From: Bacteroidales bacterium
Lineage (GTDB): Bacteria > Bacteroidota > Bacteroidia > Bacteroidales > Muribaculaceae
Assembly (NCBI GenBank): GCA_009177205.1
Contig: WFMC01000070.1
Span: 33,639 to 39,766 of the forward strand
Length of the DNA: 6,128 nucleotides
Direction of reading: 5' to 3'
Position 1 is the first letter of the stretch; every line of letters starts with the position of its first letter. This document shows positions 1 to 5,050 of this stretch, in pieces. The notes beneath the pieces were generated by a model, which did not search any database, was not told the origin of the DNA, and worked only from the letters and a program-made list of their open reading frames with translations. The translations under genes and the position numbers were made by a program.

Positions 1-866
1 AGTGAAGGATTTGAAGTGTAAGATATAACATCAATGTTCTCATTGCGGAGCTCCCTCACAATACCGTGAATGCGGCTACCCTTGATGCCGACGCAGGTAC
101 CCACCGGGTCAATGCGGTCGTCATAACTCTCCACGGCAACTTTAGCACGCTCTCCCGGCTTGCGGGCTACGGCTTTGATCGTTACCAATCCGTCATGAAT
201 CTCCGGCACCTCCTGCTCAAACAATCTGCGCATGAAGCGTTCATCCGTGCGGCTGATGATAACTTTCGGATTATTATTCGGATTGTCAACCCGCTTCACA
301 ATCGCCCTGACCATATCCCCCTTATGGAAGAAATCTCCGGGAATCTGCTCCTCTTTCGGAAGCAACAATTCATTCTGGTCTTCATCAAGAAGAAGCATCT
401 CCCTCTTCCATATCTGATGAACTTCACCCACGATTATTTCCCCCTCTTTCTCCTTATATTTGTTATATATGGCTTCCTTCTGCAAGTCCAATATTTTGCT
501 CTGAAGGGTCTGACGCAAATTCAGAATCGCACGACGCCCGAATTTCTCAAAAAATATCTGCTTCGTGACATCTTCCCCAACCTCACACTCAGGGTCAATC
601 TCGCGTGCCTCCGTCAAGCCGATCTCCTTGTCCGGATTCTCCACAGCGCCATCTTCCACAACCTCCAGATTCTGGTAAATCTCGCAATCTCCGCGATCAG
701 GATTCATGATGACGTCAAAATTCTCATCCGAGCCAAACATCTTCGCCAATACATTGCGAAACGATTCTTCCAACACTGAAATCATAGTGGCTTTGTCGAT
801 ATTCTTGTATTCCTTGAACTCGGCAAAACTATCCACCATGTTTACATTTTCAACTTTCTTTGCCAT
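1..866 (-). CDS. nusA: Transcription termination/antitermination factor NusA (C-terminus cut by the window edge)
   Basis: NusA binds RNA polymerase and nascent RNA and modulates pausing, termination and antitermination in the cytoplasm. The minus frame from ATG at 866 is open to the left edge, giving 288 residues. It starts MAKKVENVNMVDSFAEFKEY, followed by the conserved RNAP-binding N-terminal domain (about 1-135, with FGRRAILNLRQTLQSKI at 109-125), an S1 domain (about 140-205, with GEVHQIWKREMLLLD) and the start of KH1 (from about 220). KH1 carries AVESYDDRIDPVGTCVGIKG followed by SRIHGIVRELRNENIDVI. These are diagnostic NusA blocks. The remaining KH1/KH2 region lies outside the window. It follows rimP by 34 bp in the same direction, the usual rimP-nusA-infB order; infB would lie to the left. 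The leader is purine-rich (GAAGAAAAAAAGAAG) rather than a classical ribosome binding site, as is usual in Bacteroidota. Confidence 0.97.
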   Translation of the reverse strand, partial: MAKKVENVNMVDSFAEFKEYKNIDKATMISVLEESFRNVLAKMFGSDENFDVIMNPDRGDCEIYQNLEVVEDGAVENPDKEIGLTEAREIDPECEVGEDVTKQIFFEKFGRRAILNLRQTLQSKILDLQKEAIYNKYKEKEGEIIVGEVHQIWKREMLLLDEDQNELLLPKEEQIPGDFFHKGDMVRAIVKRVDNPNNNPKVIISRTDERFMRRLFEQEVPEIHDGLVTIKAVARKPGERAKVAVESYDDRIDPVGTCVGIKGSRIHGIVRELRNENIDVISYTSNPS

Positions 867-875
867 ATATTTATA

Positions 876-892
876 TCTTCTTTTTTTCTTCT
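876..892. repeat. Homopurine/homopyrimidine mirror repeat between rimP and nusA
   Basis: The 17 bases read the same in both directions (TCTTC, seven T, CTTCT on the plus strand; AGAAGAAAAAAAGAAGA on the coding strand). It begins 9 bases upstream of the nusA start codon. The simplest role is an A/G-rich, unstructured leader that helps ribosome loading in Bacteroidota. The symmetry is seen directly; the role is inferred. Confidence 0.5.
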
Positions 893-900
893 TATGATGA

Positions 901-1365
901 TTAGAATTTTAAATCATAAATCGCTTTCCTTACGTCTGAAAACGGAATCTCCATCTCCAGTCGCTCCACCACCGGACGCTTCACTCCGGCTTTCTTCACC
1001 TTCTGCTCAGTCTCCATCACAAAAGCATCTTCAGTGAGACGCAGAAGCTTCCCCGCCAGTTTCTTATTTCCCTTCAGGGAGACTATGATGTCATTGCCGA
1101 TATTCTTCTCCCATTGCTTGCGAACCTTGAACGGACTCGTCAAGCCCGCACTCCCCACTTCCAATGTATAATCCTCCTCATCTCGCGGAAACGCTTTCTC
1201 TATCCTGCGCGACAACGCGCTGCAGAAGTCTATGTCTATCATTCCGCGCGAATCGATCTCCACAACTATATCATTTTCCGGAGAAATCGTCAGATCTGTC
1301 AGATAACAATCCGTATCCGCCAACGCATTCTCCACAAATTCCCTTAATTTCTGTTCTTCTATCAT
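901..1365 (-). CDS. rimP: Ribosome maturation factor RimP
   Basis: RimP is a cytoplasmic assembly factor for the 30S ribosomal subunit. The 154-residue length fits the family. The N-terminal alpha/beta domain (about 1-80) contains DIVVEIDSRGMIDIDFCSALSR and ends in the signature segment LEVGSAGLTSPFK (68-80), the Bacteroidota version of the VSSPGLDRPL motif. The C-terminal SH3-like barrel (about 85-154) includes GNDIIVSLKGNKKLAGKLL and ends IPFSDVRKAIYDLKF. The ATG at 1365 is preceded by an A-rich stretch (CTCAAAAAGTAGAAAAACATAGAG). It lies 34 bp upstream of nusA in the same direction, so the two are almost certainly co-transcribed, probably from the promoter near 1468-1500. Nothing looks damaged. 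Confidence 0.96.
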   Translation of the reverse strand: MIEEQKLREFVENALADTDCYLTDLTISPENDIVVEIDSRGMIDIDFCSALSRRIEKAFPRDEEDYTLEVGSAGLTSPFKVRKQWEKNIGNDIIVSLKGNKKLAGKLLRLTEDAFVMETEQKVKKAGVKRPVVERLEMEIPFSDVRKAIYDLKF

Positions 1366-1433
1366 CTCTATGTTTTTCTACTTTTTGAGGTGGTTTCGCC
1401 GGGCAATCATGACAGATGCGCAGGCAAAAAACG

Positions 1434-1457
1434 CGGAGGAGACTTGCGCCCCCTCCG
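1434..1457 (-). promoter_or_regulatory. Hairpin in the rimP leader
   Basis: A perfect 6-bp inverted repeat (CGGAGG at 1434-1439 and CCTCCG at 1452-1457, 12-base loop) lies in the expected 5' leader of rimP, just downstream of the putative promoter. It is not followed by a T-run on the minus strand, so it is not a clear terminator. It might be a 5' stabilising stem or regulatory structure. No known riboswitch or leader is recognised. Confidence 0.35.
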
Positions 1458-1467
1458 GATTACTTTG

Positions 1468-1500
1468 CAAATTTACTCATTTTTTGAGTTTTATGCCAAT
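1468..1500 (-). promoter_or_regulatory. Putative Bacteroidota-type promoter of the rimP-nusA operon
   Basis: On the minus strand, TAAATTTG at 1475-1468 matches the -7 consensus TAnnTTTG exactly. ATTGGC at 1500-1495 is a reasonable -33 element, with 19-21 bases between the two depending on how the box is drawn. Transcription would start near 1461, giving a leader of roughly 95 bases before rimP. The spacer holds a short palindrome, ACTCA-N5-TGAGT (1475-1489), which could be an operator or chance. Confidence 0.6.
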
Positions 1501-1515
1501 TTCTCAACTATCGAT

Positions 1516-1545
1516 AATGTTAAATAAGGTTAATAATTGTTAAAT
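1516..1545. repeat. Three 10-bp phased repeats at the phage/rimP junction
   Basis: AATGTTAAAT (1516-1525), AAGGTTAATA (1526-1535) and ATTGTTAAAT (1536-1545) are direct tandem units sharing GTTAA at exact 10-bp spacing. The last unit runs over the stop codon of the 199-residue gene (1540-1542). The array sits just upstream of the rimP promoter, so it could be a regulator site or upstream A/T element, or part of a junction or attachment site. No clear T-run terminator is visible between the phage gene and rimP. Confidence 0.55.
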
Positions 1546-2139
1546 ATCACCCCTTTCGCGCTTCACATATTCAGCCAGATCCTTGCAGAGAGCCATTGTC
1601 AAACCTGAATCCAGATTTTTCAAAGTTCTGCTTTCTCGGTCGTATGCCGGCTTCCTGATATAGCAGGCGGCTTCGAGAAAACCCTTTTCAGCGGGTGAAA
1701 ACATCAGTCGCTTTTCGCCGCTCTGCGAGAGTATCTCCATTCTCGGATACTTCGGATTTCGCTTCATCCATTCCGGAGCGGCATCACCCAAAGCCGAAAT
1801 TTTCCGCTCGCCGCGCTTCGAGTCGGTGAGAGTCATCTCCCAACCCGGAACTTTCAGCGAGTGTATTCGGGCGAAATCGGCTGGAAGAGCCACGGTGCAT
1901 CGCGAATTATCATCAAATTCACCCTTCAGATAAATTTCGCTCCTGAAATCGCAAGGGTCCACAAACACTTCCAAGGGGGAATCGTATGTGAGCCGCAGAG
2001 CAATCTCCTCTACCATCACTTCACACATCTCACTCAGGCTCACCGCTTCAAACTTGCCGTGCGCCCCCATTTTCCAATCGGGATACTCCCCCAGGATAAC
2101 ACTCACTATATCCGTCAATCGTGAAAGGGCAATATTCAT
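1540..2139 (-). CDS. Putative phage head-tail adaptor (connector) protein
   Basis: This is a 199-residue soluble protein with no signal peptide or membrane segment. The order of elements resembles head-completion/adaptor proteins of tailed phages: a helical N-terminal part (1-50, LSRLTDIVSVILGEYPDWK and LSEMCEVMVEEIALRL), then a beta-rich middle with VALPADFARIHSLKVPGWEM (83-102), then a segment with KYPRMEI and LMFSPAEKGFLEAACYIRKP (145-164), and a C-terminal helix (about 175-195). In such proteins the middle is a beta sandwich and the helices pack on the portal ring. It is the last gene of the minus-strand head arm, starting 20 bp after the small preceding gene, a normal place for an adaptor. 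The assignment rests on pattern and position; it could be another structural protein. The ATG start at 2139 is the first in frame. Confidence 0.5.
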   Translation of the reverse strand: MNIALSRLTDIVSVILGEYPDWKMGAHGKFEAVSLSEMCEVMVEEIALRLTYDSPLEVFVDPCDFRSEIYLKGEFDDNSRCTVALPADFARIHSLKVPGWEMTLTDSKRGERKISALGDAAPEWMKRNPKYPRMEILSQSGEKRLMFSPAEKGFLEAACYIRKPAYDRESRTLKNLDSGLTMALCKDLAEYVKRERGDI

Positions 2140-2159
2140 ATCATCAATAGTTTTTAAGA

Positions 2160-2384
2160 TTACAATCTTTTAATTCTCCCCTTCAGAAATTCGGGGGAAG
2201 ACTCAATCAATCTGCACATTACGGGGTCGGTCGTGGAATAGGTCGCCGGTACGACACCGTAACCCGACAATTGTCCGCCGGAGAAATGCACCTCCAGACT
2301 TCCACCTGCCACTTTTATGTGCAACACAAATTCCATCAGTCCATAAACCCCGTAACGCATCCGAGGTCTGCTTTTTTCTCTCAT
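2160..2384 (-). CDS. Small conserved-looking phage protein, function unknown
   Basis: From the ATG at 2384 this is a 74-residue basic protein starting MREKSRPRMRYGVYGLMEF. The centre is beta-rich (VLHIKVAGGSLEVHFSGGQLSGYGVVPATY), followed by TTDPVMCRLIESSPEFLKGRIKRL. The last block, asking for a residue outside the target and ending in a short basic helix, looks like a compact domain. I cannot assign a function; a capsid accessory or decoration role is possible because it sits directly behind the capsid gene. The frame is also open to a TTG at 2408 (82 residues, MKTLKENE extension), which overlaps the capsid stop as TTGA and would allow translational coupling. I prefer the ATG because TTG starts are rare and an A-rich leader (CCTTAAAAGAGAATGAA) precedes it. 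Confidence 0.65.
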   Translation of the reverse strand: MREKSRPRMRYGVYGLMEFVLHIKVAGGSLEVHFSGGQLSGYGVVPATYSTTDPVMCRLIESSPEFLKGRIKRL

Positions 2385-2404
2385 TTCATTCTCTTTTAAG
2401 GTTT

Positions 2405-3844
2405 TCAATCATTGCGAACCCATGTTTCCCCATCATCAAGGAGTGTCCAGGTCTGACCCGCCTTTGCGGCGTTGCTGATGCCGGGGCAGTCAAGCAGCAA
2501 ATAGAATTTATTGCCTGACTCCGCTTCAGGAGCTTCGGCGCTCTCCCACATTCTCACCGACATGTTTGACTCATTCTCACCCTCACCGTCGATCCAGATA
2601 TGGCAACTCCCTTTCAAGGCGATGGCATCCCAGATCAAAATACCGTTGCGGGTTGCTTCCTCACCCTCCACGCGGTCGGAGAAACTATGCTCGGCTGAAT
2701 AGACATAATGGATAATTCTGTCTTCACCGATCAACGCGCCTGAATTGCTCCAGCCGAGGCAATCGAGTGTCGGCTCACGCTTGATTTCAATGTCGCCGAA
2801 CACGGTGTGGAAGTTCGTTACCGTCCAACCCATGGAGTTCTCCTTCGTGGTGATCTGAATCTCCGGATGCTTCGAATAATCTATACATTGAATCTGCTCC
2901 AGCAGGTTTTTGCCGGCAAGTAGCAACGCTGTCTTGGGCACATCCTCGCCGGTGAAAAACATCTTCGCCAATGCTATGATTCTCTCCACTGTCCATTTGC
3001 CCGAATGTTGCAATTCTCTTTTGAACTGCCAGCGCAATCCCTCAGTGCAATAAATTGTCTGCATACCCATTCTCGGCACGTTGACCTTCATTTTCCCCGG
3101 TCGTCCTGCCCAAAGTGTGCGGTTACCCCTCACCTTGAAATTGGCAATCGCTTGCTCTGCTATCACAGCCTTGGAGAAGGGGAGGCGTTTGCGCTGCGAC
3201 TCAAAATAATCACTCACAACCTGATTCATACCGCGTTTCTGCAGATAGATACGCGAAGGCTGAGGGATGATGATGTCGGGGTCCACCTCCTTCTGCGTCT
3301 CATAGAGCGAATTGGCAAGAATGGTGATTTTCGTACCCTCCGGAATAAGCGGCACCATCGGAAATTCATCCGTAACGTTCTGCTTTCTCCCGTTGATTGC
3401 TCTGACAATCGGATTGTTGGTGGCAGGATCATGACCTACGACAAAGAGCATCAACCATTTACCCGGAGTTTCAGTGTGTCCGTCCTCCTCAAATCCATCC
3501 ACACCGTGCACAAGGAGAGTGGAATAAGGACGTGCAAGGTTTTGATAATTTGAATCCAGGGGGAGGGAGACCTGCGCATTCCCGGTCTGCACTACTGTAG
3601 CATTCGTCACCATTCCGGAAGCCGGTTCGTCAATCATGAAATGGTCCACCTCCGGAGAATTAACCTTAACCCTTTTAGCTTTAAGCATAATGTTCATCAA
3701 AGGGGTGTCCTCCGAGTTGAATCTGAACAATTGCTCATCGATATCCACATCGATAAAATTTCCGGGAGCGATACCGCCGGTTGCATCTGCTGCTGCACTC
3801 ACTGTTGCCGGTTGTCCCGGTACAAAAGATTTACTTTTTTCCAT
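2405..3844 (-). CDS. Putative major capsid protein, HK97-fold (SU10/DUF5309-like)
   Basis: This 479-residue protein would form the icosahedral head shell. The N-terminal arm (1-35) is low-complexity and mobile-looking (VPGQPATVSAAADATGG), followed by DTPLMNIMLKAKRVKVNSPEVDHFMIDEP (47-75), typical of SU10-like capsid proteins where the early strand and helix lead into an acidic target segment. TKITILANSLYE (171-182) and QPSRIYLQKRGMNQVVSDYF (195-214) match the peripheral part; VFGDIEIKREPTLDC (348-362), LIGEDRIIHYVYS (371-383) and RNGILIWDAIALKGSCHIWI (399-418) match the closing A-domain/strand pattern (fGdv.i.....l..D). Residues about 420-479 form an extra acidic, Trp-rich tail. No maturation protease is seen in the window. 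Upstream is a scaffold-like gene, downstream the small gene and adaptor, the standard head order. The assignment is by sequence pattern and context. Overlapping frames in this gene are shadows. Confidence 0.7.
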   Translation of the reverse strand: MEKSKSFVPGQPATVSAAADATGGIAPGNFIDVDIDEQLFRFNSEDTPLMNIMLKAKRVKVNSPEVDHFMIDEPASGMVTNATVVQTGNAQVSLPLDSNYQNLARPYSTLLVHGVDGFEEDGHTETPGKWLMLFVVGHDPATNNPIVRAINGRKQNVTDEFPMVPLIPEGTKITILANSLYETQKEVDPDIIIPQPSRIYLQKRGMNQVVSDYFESQRKRLPFSKAVIAEQAIANFKVRGNRTLWAGRPGKMKVNVPRMGMQTIYCTEGLRWQFKRELQHSGKWTVERIIALAKMFFTGEDVPKTALLLAGKNLLEQIQCIDYSKHPEIQITTKENSMGWTVTNFHTVFGDIEIKREPTLDCLGWSNSGALIGEDRIIHYVYSAEHSFSDRVEGEEATRNGILIWDAIALKGSCHIWIDGEGENESNMSVRMWESAEAPEAESGNKFYLLLDCPGISNAAKAGQTWTLLDDGETWVRND

Positions 3845-3874
3845 AATTTTAAATTTTATGATTATTAATTATAT

Positions 3875-3916
3875 ACGCATCGGCAACGCCGATACGTGCC
3901 TACTTTATTAGGCACG
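3875..3916. repeat. Two adjacent strong hairpins in the capsid gene leader
   Basis: Hairpin A: ATCGGC-AAC-GCCGAT (3879-3893), extended by ACG/CGT outside one C/A mismatch (3875-3897). Hairpin B: CGTGCCTA-CTTTAT-TAGGCACG (3895-3916), a perfect 8-bp stem with a 6-base loop. They share bases 3895-3897, so the A extension and B compete. A third pairing, GCATCG (3877-3882) with CGATGC (3917-3922), would replace A while enclosing B. They lie in the leader of the capsid gene about 30 bases from its ATG. No T-run follows on the minus strand close enough to call a standard terminator. Confidence 0.7.
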
Positions 3917-3938
3917 CGATGCATGCCATAAAAGGCTC

Positions 3939-3965
3939 GGAATAATCAAAATATTCCTGATTATT
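3939..3965. repeat. AT-rich overlapping inverted repeats between scaffold-like and capsid genes
   Basis: AATAATCA (3941-3948) pairs with TGATTATT (3958-3965), a perfect 8-bp stem with a 9-base loop. An alternative overlapping stem pairs GGAATA (3939-3944) with TATTCC (3952-3957). The symmetric AT-rich sequence could be a protein-binding operator on DNA or a switch in RNA. No -7 promoter box is found beside it for the capsid gene. Confidence 0.6.
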
Positions 3966-3984
3966 TGCGTGTGTTTGGTGGCGC

Positions 3985-4007
3985 GCTCGCTTAGCGAAGC
4001 GGCGAGC
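3985..4007. repeat. GC-rich hairpin immediately downstream of the scaffold-like gene
   Basis: GCTCGC (3985-3990) pairs with GCGAGC (4002-4007), and inside it CGCTT-AGCG-AAGCG (3988-4001) gives a competing 5-bp stem with a tetraloop. It begins 5 bases after the TGA (4015-4013) of the minus-strand gene. Position suggests an RNA 3'-end stabiliser, processing site or weak terminator, but the bases after it on the minus strand (GCGCCACC) are not T-rich, so an intrinsic terminator is not supported. Confidence 0.5.
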
Positions 4008-4012
4008 CTGAT

Positions 4013-4462
4013 TCATTGCGCCAACCTTGCCAAATCAAATATCGAACCCGTGGACTTCCCGGTTGCCGGAGGAGCGCCGCAAAGATCGGGAGCCCCGACG
4101 GGCAAAACCTCTATCCTCTCCTCAATCTGCTCATTGCGACCCTCAATCAAGCCGCGCTGATAAGCCTCCTCAATCATCCGCTTAGCTTCCGAGGCATCAA
4201 GATATCCCTGCACCTCCTCTTCCGTAATCTCACCCGACAAAATCCCGGCGGCAAAACCCAATAATTTTGCTGCAAGCGATGCCTGCCCGGAAGGATTGAA
4301 GCTATCGGGGTTATCAGAGTTATCGGACTTATCGGAGCTTTCCTCATCTTCAGGGCTGACTCCCAGAAGGGCGCCCGGGTCACCGATGCCGGTCAAATCA
4401 TACTCTTTCTCCTGATTCTTCACTTTCTCCTCTTCAAGATTCGCGTCTTTTTCAGTTTTCAT
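4013..4462 (-). CDS. Putative capsid scaffolding/head assembly protein
   Basis: This is a 149-residue, strongly acidic protein directly upstream of the capsid gene, where tailed phages encode scaffold. The N-terminus (1-20) is charged and helical, and 36-57 is a disordered Ser/Asp/Asn tract with SD(K/N) triplets coded by four 9-bp DNA repeats (4302-4337). Residues 60-78 are an Ala/Gly-rich hydrophobic helix (ASLAAKLLGFAAGILSGEI), and 80-118 is a charged amphipathic helix (EEEVQGYLDASEAKRMIEEA and following) that could form a coiled coil. A Pro-rich linker leads to a C-terminal short helix, SIFDLARLAQ, plausible as a capsid-binding tail. Low complexity, acidity and helix content fit scaffolds, but no family signature is certain. 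It may be expressed from the putative promoter at 4526-4533. Confidence 0.55.
   Translation of the reverse strand: MKTEKDANLEEEKVKNQEKEYDLTGIGDPGALLGVSPEDEESSDKSDNSDNPDSFNPSGQASLAAKLLGFAAGILSGEITEEEVQGYLDASEAKRMIEEAYQRGLIEGRNEQIEERIEVLPVGAPDLCGAPPATGKSTGSIFDLARLAQ
4302..4337. repeat. 9-bp in-frame tandem repeat inside the scaffold-like gene
   Basis: Four units, CTATCGGGG, TTATCAGAG, TTATCGGAC and TTATCGGAG, run head to tail. On the minus strand they encode the SDK-SDN-SDN-PDS tract (residues 43-54). Since 9 is a multiple of three, slippage would change linker length without breaking the frame. Confidence 0.75.
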
Positions 4463-4502
4463 AATTCTTTGTTTAGCGTTGTTAAATTATTTTTATTTTC
4501 AA

Positions 4503-4521
4503 GTCGTTGATTTCTAACGAC
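4503..4521. promoter_or_regulatory. Perfect inverted repeat in the divergent intergenic region (possible operator)
   Basis: GTCGTT (4503-4508) and AACGAC (4516-4521) flank a 7-base centre. The repeat lies just downstream of the minus-strand -7 box, about where transcription would start, so a bound repressor could block the capsid arm; alternatively it forms a 5' hairpin in that transcript. No regulator gene is in the window. Confidence 0.45.
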
Positions 4522-4525
4522 ACCA

Positions 4526-4533
4526 CAAAATTA
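4526..4533 (-). promoter_or_regulatory. Putative -7 promoter element for the minus-strand head genes
   Basis: TAATTTTG on the minus strand matches TAnnTTTG exactly, 64 bases upstream of the ATG at 4462. A TTTG occurs upstream but with a spacing of about 13 bases, shorter than the usual 19-21, so the -33 element is unclear. The surrounding sequence is very AT-rich, which raises the chance of a random match. Confidence 0.45.
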
Positions 4534-4580
4534 ATCCTTACAAAATCAAAGTTTATCATAAATATTGACAATTTTTTATA

Positions 4581-4588
4581 TATCTTTG
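4581..4588 (+). promoter_or_regulatory. Putative -7 promoter element for the plus-strand packaging genes
   Basis: TATCTTTG followed by C matches the Bacteroidota -7 consensus, 58 bases upstream of the ATG at 4647. A TTGACA-like sequence at 4565-4570 is only about 10-13 bases away, closer than the normal -33 spacing. Expected start of transcription is near 4595. It is the best promoter candidate for the plus arm. Confidence 0.55.
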
Positions 4589-4646
4589 CAATGTTAATTT
4601 CAATTCAACGCTTTTAAATATTTTTTAATTACAATTTCAAGTACTT

Positions 4647-5039
4647 ATGAAAAAGAAAGGTAATGTATGTGAATACACATGTCAACGCGACCAACAACTG
4701 TGTAAAGAATTTCGCCGTCAATTATCGGAGGCAACTTTTATCAACCTCCCTGAAATTTTCCGCAAAGTTGCCCTCTCACCGGCACCCCGTTATTATGTAT
4801 CCGAGCAACGGGCATTCCTTGTAATCAATCAGTGGCGTTCCACGGGTGAGATGCCTGTCAATTCGCGTCTCAGACGCAAAATGTTTGAAGAAATCGCCGG
4901 AAAAGCCGACTCGCTGATGAAACGCAATCCGGAAATGTCGCTCTACGACGCTGTTTTCGATGCCGTCAATTCCGCCGCCACATCCTTCTTCCTCACTCCC
5001 GGATCGGCACGAACCATTATATATAAAGCCCTCGTATAA
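4647..5039 (+). CDS. Small phage protein upstream of the large terminase; possible small terminase subunit
   Basis: This is a 130-residue basic soluble protein, starting MKKKGNVCEYTCQRDQQLCKEF with Cys at 8, 12 and 19. The body has APRYYVSEQRAFLVI (46-60), a basic middle RLRRKMFEEIAGKADSLMKR (74-93) and ATSFFLTPGSARTII (111-125). The two outer blocks share the pattern A-x3-aromatic-[VL]-[ST]-x3-A-x2-I, suggesting an internal pseudo-repeat. Proteins with such APRFYV-like blocks are familiar to me as small genes next to terminase in Bacteroidota prophages, but I cannot name a domain. The position, 11 bp before the large terminase and in the same direction, suggests the DNA-recognition subunit. 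An unrelated accessory role is equally possible; no helix-turn-helix is clear. Confidence 0.6.
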   Translation: MKKKGNVCEYTCQRDQQLCKEFRRQLSEATFINLPEIFRKVALSPAPRYYVSEQRAFLVINQWRSTGEMPVNSRLRRKMFEEIAGKADSLMKRNPEMSLYDAVFDAVNSAATSFFLTPGSARTIIYKALV

Positions 5040-5050
5040 AACTGTCGTTT

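Noticed and set aside
66..779. 237-codon plus-strand open frame
   Set aside because: It is wholly antisense to nusA, whose minus frame gives strong family matches throughout. The plus translation has no recognisable domain.
1366..1539. tRNA gene, attachment core or riboswitch at the phage/rimP junction
   Set aside because: No cloverleaf or known aptamer is recognisable. An attachment core cannot be called without the other end of the element.
2787..3432. Short minus-strand frames of 68-69 codons overlapping the capsid gene
   Set aside because: They are out-of-frame shadows of an intact 479-codon gene. I found no sign of a frameshift.
3005..3553. 182-codon plus-strand open frame
   Set aside because: It lies antisense inside the capsid gene, is rich in His, Arg and Leu as shadow frames often are, and has no leader or domain.
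3641..3911. Cys-rich plus-strand frames near the capsid start
   Set aside because: They overlap the capsid N-terminus in antisense and run into the hairpin region; no support as genes.
3875..3965. CRISPR array or insertion-sequence ends
   Set aside because: The stems differ from one another and there are no regular spacers, no transposase and no target-site duplication.
3985..4007. Intrinsic terminator after the scaffold-like gene
   Set aside because: A GC stem exists but the following minus-strand bases are not T-rich.
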